DNA from: Bacillota bacterium
GTDB lineage: Bacteria; Bacillota; Clostridia; Christensenellales; UMGS416
Assembly: GCA_023428265.1 (NCBI GenBank)
Contig: JAEYYW010000001.1
Coordinates: 1-19,260 of the forward strand
Reading direction: 5' to 3'
DNA: 19,260 nucleotides
The notes under the pieces were generated by a model that saw nothing but the letters and a program-made list of their open reading frames with translations, made no database searches and was not told where the DNA came from. This document shows, piece by piece, positions 13,660-19,260 of the stretch (positions within the stretch are counted from its first letter, which is position 1; each line of letters begins with the position of its first letter). The position numbers were made by a program, and so were the translations under genes.

Positions 13660-15168
13660 TTAATCCGGTTTTTTCAGGCTGAACACAAACACCGTGCCGC
13701 CGCCCAGTTTGCTTTGCACCGTGATCCGCTCACCGTGCTGGTCCATAATCTTTTTCACAATCGAAAGGCCCAGGCCCGTGCCCTTCTTGCCTGTGTGAGA
13801 CTTGTCCACCTTATAGAACCGCTCCCAGATATAGGGCTGATCCTCCTCCGGGATGCCGGGGCCGTCATCGGAAATGCCGACCAGGATCTTATCCACCGCG
13901 CTGTGGGTCCAGATGCAGATGTGCCCGCACTCCGGCGTGAATTTCACGGCATTGTCCAGCAGGTTGATCAGCACCTGCTCAATGCGGTCAGGGTCTGCGA
14001 CCACAAAGGCCTTGTCCTGCCGGTATTCCACATCGATGTCCAGCGATTTGTTATCGATCTTTTCCTCAAAGGTGATGAGCACGCGGCTGATCATCACATT
14101 GACGTCAAACGTCTGCAGGTTCAGAGGGAACTTGCCCGACTCAATTTGCGACAGATCCAGCAGCTCCCGGATCAGCTTGTTCAGACGCCGGGTTTCCCCC
14201 ACGATCACACCCAGGTATTTCTGATAATCCTTCTGGTCGATCGTGCCGTCCAGCATGCCCTGGGCAAAACCATGGATGCTGGTGAGCGGGCTTCTCAACT
14301 CATGGGACACATTGGCAACAAAACCGGAGCGCAGATCCTCCTGCTTTTTGAGCTCTTCAGCCATGGTGTTGAAGCTTTGGGCCAGCTGGCCGATCTCATC
14401 CTTGGAGCTTACATCCGCTTTCTTGTCAAAAATGCCCCTGGCGATGTTCTTGGCGATGCCGTTCATCTGAACCAGCGGCCGGGAGATGCGCGTGGAGATA
14501 AATGAAACCAGTATCGTGCCCAGAATGATAGAGACAGAGGCGGATGTGGCGATGTGGCGATACATGTTTGCGATGGCCTTATACATCGACTCGGTCTTTG
14601 TGTGCAGGAACACCGCGCCGATCGTGATGGTCACATCCTTTTTTGCCGGGTCCACATAGCGGATGGGCACGCCGATGCTGAGGCGGGTGGCACCATTTTG
14701 ACCGGAGTAGACACCCTGGTCCACGATCAGCTCCCCGCGCATGATTTTGGTCAGCACATGCTTGAACTTGTCTGACCAGAATTCCAGCGGCACCAGCGCC
14801 GGCACCTTGGTTGAGCCCGATGAGCTCGACTGCACCTGCTGGAGCTGCAAAATGGATCCCACGCGGTCCACAATCCAAACCTCCGCATCCTGACGCTTGG
14901 CCATCGCGGCGATGGTGCTCACGAAATAGGGGCTGAAGCCCTTGCTGCTGGACATTTCCTCTGAAGCCAGCGTGGCAAGGTCAGTGGCGTCGCGTTGCAG
15001 CGTGCGCACGCGCTCGGCATAATACTCCTGCTGGTAAATGCCGCCCATCAGCAGGCTTTGCAGCGCCAGCATGATCAGCATGATGGCGATATAGGTAAAA
15101 AGCAACCGGGAAAGCAACCGGTGACGCAGCCTGTTTTTTAGCTTGTGCAGCGTCTCACTTAACTTCAA
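13660..15168 (-). CDS. Membrane sensor histidine kinase (HAMP-HisKA-HATPase)
   Basis: A 502-residue kinase. Transmembrane helices at about 22-43 and 206-226 frame an extracytoplasmic sensor domain. A HAMP linker follows (about 227-279, with ISRPLVQMNGIAKNIARG and DEIGQLAQSFNTMA). HisKA has SHELRSPLTSI with phospho-acceptor His289. The ATPase domain shows the N-box NLLDNAVKF (about 402-410), DDGPGIP and GTGLGLSIV. It matches the WalK/ResE/PhoR-like class. The start is TTG at 15168, and it overlaps the response regulator gene by 14 nt; a GGGG stretch about 12 nt upstream could act as ribosome site. There is no better start before the first membrane helix. Its signal is unknown. The adjacent htrA gene points to envelope stress, but phosphate or cell-wall sensing cannot be excluded. 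Confidence 0.9.
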   Translation of the reverse strand: MKLSETLHKLKNRLRHRLLSRLLFTYIAIMLIMLALQSLLMGGIYQQEYYAERVRTLQRDATDLATLASEEMSSSKGFSPYFVSTIAAMAKRQDAEVWIVDRVGSILQLQQVQSSSSGSTKVPALVPLEFWSDKFKHVLTKIMRGELIVDQGVYSGQNGATRLSIGVPIRYVDPAKKDVTITIGAVFLHTKTESMYKAIANMYRHIATSASVSIILGTILVSFISTRISRPLVQMNGIAKNIARGIFDKKADVSSKDEIGQLAQSFNTMAEELKKQEDLRSGFVANVSHELRSPLTSIHGFAQGMLDGTIDQKDYQKYLGVIVGETRRLNKLIRELLDLSQIESGKFPLNLQTFDVNVMISRVLITFEEKIDNKSLDIDVEYRQDKAFVVADPDRIEQVLINLLDNAVKFTPECGHICIWTHSAVDKILVGISDDGPGIPEEDQPYIWERFYKVDKSHTGKKGTGLGLSIVKKIMDQHGERITVQSKLGGGTVFVFSLKKPD

Positions 15169-15844
15169 ACTTGTAGCCGACCCCCCACACGGTCTTGATC
15201 TTCCAGTTCATGTCATCGTCATTCATCAGCTTCTCCCTGAGGCGTTTCACATGCACATCCACCGTGCGGGAGTCACCAAAATAGTCAAAACCCCACACCT
15301 GCTCCAGCAGCTGCTCGCGGGTGTAGACCTTGTTGGCGTGGGAGGCCAGGAAATACAGCAACTCCATTTCCTTGGGCGGCAGCTCCATGGACTCTCCGCC
15401 AAACGTCACCGTGTAGTTGGTGCGGTTGATCCTCAGGCCCTGGAAATCCAGCACATCGGCGGCCTCCTCGCGGGGCTGGGTGCGGCGGATCACCGCTTTC
15501 ACGCGGGCGACCAGCTCCTGCGGCTCAAAGGGCTTCACAATATAATCGTCGGCACCCAGCTCCAGACCGAGCACCTTATCAAACGTCTCGCCTTTGGCTG
15601 TGAGCATGATGATGGGCATCGCGCTGGTTTTCCGAATCTCGCGGCAGACCTCCCAGCCAGACTGGCCCGGCAGCATGATGTCCAGCACCATGAGCTTGGG
15701 CGCAACCCGTTCAAACGCCTTCAGGCCATCCGGACCGCTGTGCACGCAGACCACGGAGAAGCCTTCCTTCTCCAGATAGAGGCGCACAAGCTGGCAGATA
15801 TTCTCGTCATCGTCCACAACCAGGATGTCGATGGTTTCCTTCAA
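15155..15844 (-). CDS. OmpR/PhoB-family response regulator
   Basis: A 229-residue regulator. The receiver domain has the acidic pair in VVDDDEN (about 9-15), phospho-acceptor Asp55 in VLDIMLPG, Thr82 in MLTAKGE and Lys104 in IVKPFEP. The winged-helix DNA-binding domain (about 130-229) shows LPPKEMELLYFLASH, VYTREQLLEQVWG and DSRTVDVHVKRLREKL, ending VWGVGYKFEVK. The start is TTG at 15844, because GGAGGG (15850-15855) lies 5 nt upstream. An ATG at 15865 in the same frame has no ribosome site, and its extra residues (MAYGGIS) encode the Shine-Dalgarno sequence itself. It is the partner of the kinase at 13660-15168. Confidence 0.92.
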   Translation of the reverse strand: MKETIDILVVDDDENICQLVRLYLEKEGFSVVCVHSGPDGLKAFERVAPKLMVLDIMLPGQSGWEVCREIRKTSAMPIIMLTAKGETFDKVLGLELGADDYIVKPFEPQELVARVKAVIRRTQPREEAADVLDFQGLRINRTNYTVTFGGESMELPPKEMELLYFLASHANKVYTREQLLEQVWGFDYFGDSRTVDVHVKRLREKLMNDDDMNWKIKTVWGVGYKFEVK

Positions 15845-15876
15845 TGATATCCCTCCGTAAGCCATACGAATAGTCT

Positions 15877-15900
15877 GTTTATACAGTGTGTATTATAAAC
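15877..15900 (-). promoter_or_regulatory. Inverted repeat and -10-like box upstream of the response regulator gene
   Basis: GTTTATA (15877-15883) and TATAAAC (15894-15900) form a perfect inverted repeat with a 10-nt centre. On the minus strand the right arm contains TATAAT (15898-15893), a possible -10 box about 50 nt upstream of the start codon. No convincing -35 box was seen. It may be an operator. Confidence 0.35.
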
Positions 15901-16091
15901 CGGGAAGATCAAAATGTGATGAATAAATTATTAATCTTATGAGGTTGAGATGTGATTAATGAAATGACGTACTAGTCAAGCTTACACAATGACAAGACAG
16001 CTTTATCACGCCAAAATGGAAGGAATTAAGTATGTTCAAATAAGATGAAATTAAGTTATATCTATTGAACTCCATGAATAATAACAATAAT

Positions 16092-16120
16092 TTGACAACA
16101 GATATTTAAACTAATAAAAT
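16092..16120 (+). promoter_or_regulatory. SigmaA-type promoter of the DUF4238 gene
   Basis: TTGACA (16092-16097), a 17-bp spacer and TAAAAT (16115-16120) are close to perfect consensus, about 50 nt before the start codon. It points to strong, probably constitutive expression. Confidence 0.75.
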
Positions 16121-16168
16121 CTAAAATGTAGGTATCTTCAACCAAATGCAGCAATGAGGGGTCCATAT

Positions 16169-17221
16169 ATGGGTAACAATATAACAAAAAACAACCACTA
16201 CGTTCCTCAATTCTATCTGCGGAATTGGAGTAAGGATGGGAAAACAATATTTGTTTATAGAACACTTGTTTCAGATAAAGAAGTACCGCTCTGGACTCGT
16301 ACATCAATTGAACATATCGCATCTCATCAGCATCTTTATACAATACTGGTTGATGGTGAACCCAATGACTACTATGAAAAATGGTTTAACTCAGAATTTG
16401 AAACTCCTGCACAACCAGCCATTGAGAAGGTAATTCGTGGGATACACCTGACCTATAGAGATTATGAGCTATTAATTCAATTCCTTGCTGCTCAAATTGT
16501 TCGGACACCAAAATGGCATGCATCAATTAATGACCATATTTCAGAGATATTCCCAAATGCTCTTAAACAAACTGTTGACAAACTCGAGGACACAATAAAA
16601 AGCCAAAAATCTCTACCCTCTTTGTCACAGAAGGTATCTGATCGCTTCCAAATTCATATCAAGATAACGCCTGAAGAAGATACAGATACTTCCATACTAG
16701 AAGCAAAACTATATACAGGGCAAAAGATGTGGTTGACTCGGATTAATGTAATGCTCCCAAAAATAGTTAGTGTTTTGAAAAAAAACTCATGGACAATTCT
16801 GGAAGCCGCAAACAATCAAGAATTTCCAACGAGCGATGACCCCGTGGTTTGTATGGGATATAGAAATAGTAGCGATTATTGGTTTAAAGGTGTTGGACTC
16901 AAACAAAAGAATGCAAATATCTTTATGCCACTTACTCCTAAGCATCTATTATTTACAGAAGTGGGGCATGAAACGAAAGCACGACAGATTAACTATGAAT
17001 TTAACACCCTGATTAATGAAGTAATAATCAAACACGCAAACAGGAATATTTTCTCAACATCGAAAATAAAGGGCATGCTAGCTTTGCACCCGAGAATAAT
17101 TAACCCGACGCTTTTCAATGAGGAGCAAGCTTTTTGGAGAACATGGCTTGAGTCACAACGAGATGCTGAGCAGAACTGGGATTCTGAATCAAATGTAGTC
17201 AGCACAAGGACTAGCGGTTAA
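16169..17221 (+). CDS. DUF4238 domain-containing protein
   Basis: A 350-residue soluble protein. The N-terminal motif KNNHYVPQFYLRNWS (about 7-21) is the signature of the DUF4238 family. Further conserved pieces are IEHIASHQHLYT, the central LIQFLAAQIVRTPKW, FPTSDDPVV around residue 223 and the FMPLTPKHLLFTE segment. No transmembrane helix or signal peptide is seen. The family has no established biochemical role; it is scattered in many bacteria and often sits in variable regions. The start is the ATG at 16169, with GAGGGG 7 nt upstream; an in-frame ATG at 16154 lacks one. The AT-rich composition sets it apart from all neighbours and suggests horizontal transfer. A defence or toxin-like role is only a possibility. 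Confidence 0.85.
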   Translation: MGNNITKNNHYVPQFYLRNWSKDGKTIFVYRTLVSDKEVPLWTRTSIEHIASHQHLYTILVDGEPNDYYEKWFNSEFETPAQPAIEKVIRGIHLTYRDYELLIQFLAAQIVRTPKWHASINDHISEIFPNALKQTVDKLEDTIKSQKSLPSLSQKVSDRFQIHIKITPEEDTDTSILEAKLYTGQKMWLTRINVMLPKIVSVLKKNSWTILEAANNQEFPTSDDPVVCMGYRNSSDYWFKGVGLKQKNANIFMPLTPKHLLFTEVGHETKARQINYEFNTLINEVIIKHANRNIFSTSKIKGMLALHPRIINPTLFNEEQAFWRTWLESQRDAEQNWDSESNVVSTRTSG

Positions 17222-17265
17222 AGTTCCATCGTCAATAATCCGGTATTACCTCATCATCCCCCGCA

Positions 17266-17295
17266 TTGACTCCCCTCCCCCGCCACGCCTATAAT
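17266..17295 (+). promoter_or_regulatory. SigmaA-type promoter of the XRE-cupin/acyl-CoA synthetase genes
   Basis: TTGACT (17266-17271), an 18-bp spacer and a perfect TATAAT (17290-17295), about 94 nt before the start codon of the XRE-cupin gene. Confidence 0.7.
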
Positions 17296-17388
17296 GAACC
17301 AATCGGACCATTTTGCCCGATCAATATCACCACCCCATCCCAAACTCAAAACGCAACCACTTACAATGAGGTAGGGAGGCATTCGCCC

Positions 17389-17958
17389 ATGACGGAAAAA
17401 CTGCAGGAAATCGCCGAGCGCCTGAAAGGCCTCCGGGAAGCCCTGGACATCACCCCCGCCGCCGTGGCCGCCAAACTCGGCATTTCCACCGAGGAATATC
17501 TGGCCCACGAGCAAGGGCAACGGGACTTTTCCTTCACATTCCTTTACAACGCCGCCAAGGTCTTTCGCGTGAACATCGAAGACCTGCTGACTGGCCGCAG
17601 CCCCACACTTACCTCGTTTTCCATTGTGCGAAAGGGCAAGGGCCTGGGCATGGAGCGCCGCCAGGGGTTCCAATATCAGAACATGGCCTACCATTTCCGC
17701 GACCGCGTGGCGGAGCCCTTTGTTGTGGAGGCCCGATATGACAGGGCATCTGCCGACGGCTCCATTGCTATGAACAGCCACGAGGGCCAGGAGTTTGACC
17801 TGATCCTCTCCGGCTCGCTCCGCATGGCCATTGATGGGCACGAGTTTGTGCTGGAGGAAGGCGACGCCGTTTACTACGACTCCGGCCGGCCCCACGGCAT
17901 GGTGGCCGCCGACGACCACGGCTGCCGCTTCCTGGCCGTCGTGATGCAGAAGCAGTAG
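17389..17958 (+). CDS. XRE-family regulator with C-terminal cupin domain
   Basis: A 189-residue protein. A helix-turn-helix domain occupies about 5-68 (LREALDITPAAVAAKLGISTEEYLAHEQGQ). A cupin beta-barrel follows at about 110-187, with NSHEGQEFDLILSGSL and GDAVYYDSGRPHGM as its two motifs (His131, Glu135 and His169 are possible metal ligands). This layout is common in regulators that sense a small acid or amino-acid derivative. The start at 17389 has GGGAGG about 9 nt upstream; a longer frame to 17266 includes the promoter and is discounted. It is followed after 43 nt by an acyl-CoA synthetase, an arrangement common in anaerobes. It probably controls that gene and itself. Confidence 0.9.
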   Translation: MTEKLQEIAERLKGLREALDITPAAVAAKLGISTEEYLAHEQGQRDFSFTFLYNAAKVFRVNIEDLLTGRSPTLTSFSIVRKGKGLGMERRQGFQYQNMAYHFRDRVAEPFVVEARYDRASADGSIAMNSHEGQEFDLILSGSLRMAIDGHEFVLEEGDAVYYDSGRPHGMVAADDHGCRFLAVVMQKQ

Positions 17959-18001
17959 TCAGTAGTCAGGGATTATAGCACACAGGAGAGGCTGAGCGCA
18001 T

Positions 18002-19260
18002 ATGAGCTTGCTATATAAAGAATTTGTCAACGAAACCTTCAACGGCAAGGGCGAAGTGGTAGGCTTCACTGCAAAGGAGCTCTCTGACTTCAATTTTGCT
18101 TATGACGTGATCGACCGCCTGGCAGCGGACAAGCCGGACAAACTGGCGATGGTGTGGTGCAACGACGAAGGCCGCGAGAAGTTCATCACCTTTGCGGAGC
18201 TCAAACGTGAGAGCGACCGGGCAGCCTCCATGCTGCTGGGCATGGGTGTGAACAAGGGCGACACCGTGATGCTGATCCTCAAGCGGCATTACGAATTCTG
18301 GTTCTGCTTTCTGGGCCTGTGCAAGATCGGCGCGGTGGCAGTGCCCGCCACGAACCAGCTGCTGGAGAAAGACCTGATTTACCGCTTCAACGCCGCCTCC
18401 ATCAAAGCCGTGGTCTGCACCGCCGATGGCCAGATCGCCTCACTGGTGGATACTGCCGCCGCCCAATGCCCCACCGTGCAGGCGAAGGTACTGATCCGTG
18501 GGGAGCGCGACGGTTGGGCGTGCTACGAAAACGCCATGGCGGCTGCCGGCCCCTTTGAAAAGCCGGCTGATCTGCCCAAGACCAGCGACATCATGCTGAT
18601 GTATTTCTCCTCCGGCACCACCGGCATGCCCAAGATGGTGGCCCACAACTACCTCTACCCGCTGGGCCACGTGCCGACGGCGGTCTACTGGCAGAACGTG
18701 CAGCCCGACGGCTTGCACCTGACTGTGTCGGAGACCGGCTGGGCAAAAAGTATGTGGGGCAAGATGTATGGCCAATGGCTGGGGGAAACAGCGATCTTCG
18801 TGTATGACTTTGACCGGTTCAACGCGGAGGAGATGCTCAAGCGCATCGCCCAATACAAGGTGACCACGTTCTGCGCGCCGCCCACGATCTACCGCTTCCT
18901 GATCAAGCAGGATTTATCGCGGTTTGATCTATCCAGCCTTCAGTATGCAGTGACCGCCGGCGAGGCATTGAACGCCGAGGTCTATAACCAGTTCCTGAAG
19001 ATCACGGGCCTGAAGGTGAAGGAGGGCTTCGGCCAGACCGAAACCACGCTACTGGCCGGCACGTTCACCTGGATGGAGCCCAAGCCCGGCAGCATGGGCA
19101 AGCCCTCGCCGCAGTATGACGTGCACATTGTGGATGACCAGGGCCACGACGTGGCGCCCGGCGAAGTGGGGGAAATCACAATCCGCACCGACAAGCGGGT
19201 GCCGGTGGGCATGATGCTGGGCTACTACAACGATGCGGAGCTCACCGCCAACGCTTGGCA
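18002..19260 (+). CDS. AMP-forming acyl-CoA synthetase (truncated by the window edge)
   Basis: At least 419 residues, with the C-terminus outside the window. The adenylation motif YFSSGTTGMPKMVAH (201-215) is the P-loop of ANL-superfamily enzymes. GFGQTETT (342-349) is the conserved A5 motif, and YDVHIVDDQGHDVAPGEVGEI follows. The closest match is the acetyl-/medium-chain acyl-CoA synthetase class, which activates a carboxylic acid through an acyl-adenylate to the CoA thioester. The start is the ATG at 18002, with AGGAGAGG about 10-13 nt upstream. The lysine of the C-terminal domain is not visible. It probably forms an operon with the XRE-cupin regulator. The acid it uses cannot be deduced. 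Confidence 0.9.
   Translation, partial: MSLLYKEFVNETFNGKGEVVGFTAKELSDFNFAYDVIDRLAADKPDKLAMVWCNDEGREKFITFAELKRESDRAASMLLGMGVNKGDTVMLILKRHYEFWFCFLGLCKIGAVAVPATNQLLEKDLIYRFNAASIKAVVCTADGQIASLVDTAAAQCPTVQAKVLIRGERDGWACYENAMAAAGPFEKPADLPKTSDIMLMYFSSGTTGMPKMVAHNYLYPLGHVPTAVYWQNVQPDGLHLTVSETGWAKSMWGKMYGQWLGETAIFVYDFDRFNAEEMLKRIAQYKVTTFCAPPTIYRFLIKQDLSRFDLSSLQYAVTAGEALNAEVYNQFLKITGLKVKEGFGQTETTLLAGTFTWMEPKPGSMGKPSPQYDVHIVDDQGHDVAPGEVGEITIRTDKRVPVGMMLGYYNDAELTANAW

Larger units (their letters stand above)
15901..17250 (+). other. AT-rich block carrying the DUF4238 gene
   Basis: From about 15900 to 17250 the base composition is clearly more AT-rich than the flanks, and codons are A/T-ended, in contrast to the GC-ended codons of the neighbours. 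It contains one gene with its own promoter. The 268 nt before the gene (15901-16168) hold no other gene, only the promoter at 16092-16120 and a possible ATTAATC/GATTAAT inverted pair near 15930-15960. No terminal repeat, integrase or tRNA was found at the edges. Recent acquisition is inferred. Confidence 0.6.

Noticed and set aside
16062..16343. A 93-codon minus-strand frame at the edge of the DUF4238 gene.
   Set aside because: It overlaps the DUF4238 promoter and 5' end, and has no ribosome site or recognisable domain.
17954..17967. A tandem AGTAGTC repeat at the end of the XRE-cupin gene.
   Set aside because: Only two 7-bp copies covering the stop codon; too short to suggest a function.

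Overview
The window looks like a chromosomal segment of an anaerobic, low-to-moderate GC Firmicute of the Clostridia type. The reasons are butyrate kinase, an agr-type peptide quorum-sensing locus, a corrinoid protein with a PocR/AraC regulator, strong AGGAGG-like ribosome binding sites, and several GTG and TTG starts. Most genes are GC-rich, which throws up many long antisense reading frames that are not genes. One block at about 15900-17250 is conspicuously AT-rich and looks acquired.

Layout from left to right. Positions 1-3273, all minus strand: the 5' end of a DAHP synthase gene (aroF) behind a structured, terminator-bearing leader; a four-helix membrane protein; and a two-gene FliK-like/FlhB-like unit resembling Bacillus ylqG-ylqH. 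Positions 3399-4843, plus strand: a small one-helix membrane protein and a Gfo/Idh/MocA oxidoreductase. Positions 4904-8074, minus strand: a complete agr locus in the transcriptional order agrB - agrA - agrC - agrD. The 40-codon agrD peptide gene is easy to miss. It sits last, behind an intrinsic terminator, about 2.4 kb from the agrB that should process it. Positions 8197-9776, minus strand: an acetolactate-synthase-small-subunit-like ACT protein overlapping butyrate kinase by ATGA. Positions 10042-12111, plus strand: a PocR-AraC sensor-regulator and a solitary corrinoid protein.

Positions 12171-15844, minus strand: an OmpR-family response regulator and its membrane histidine kinase, followed by an HtrA/DegP-type serine protease. 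The htrA upstream region carries an 11-bp-phased direct repeat that the regulator might bind. Positions 16169-17221, plus strand: a DUF4238 protein in the AT-rich block, with its own near-consensus promoter. Positions 17389-19260, plus strand: an XRE-cupin regulator followed by an AMP-forming acyl-CoA synthetase that runs off the window.

How the genes work together: AgrD is predicted to be cut and cyclised by AgrB to a five-residue thiolactone, sensed by AgrC and relayed to AgrA. The PocR-AraC/corrinoid pair suggests regulated methyl-group metabolism. The regulator/kinase/HtrA group suggests an envelope-stress circuit. No rRNA, tRNA, CRISPR array or insertion sequence was seen.
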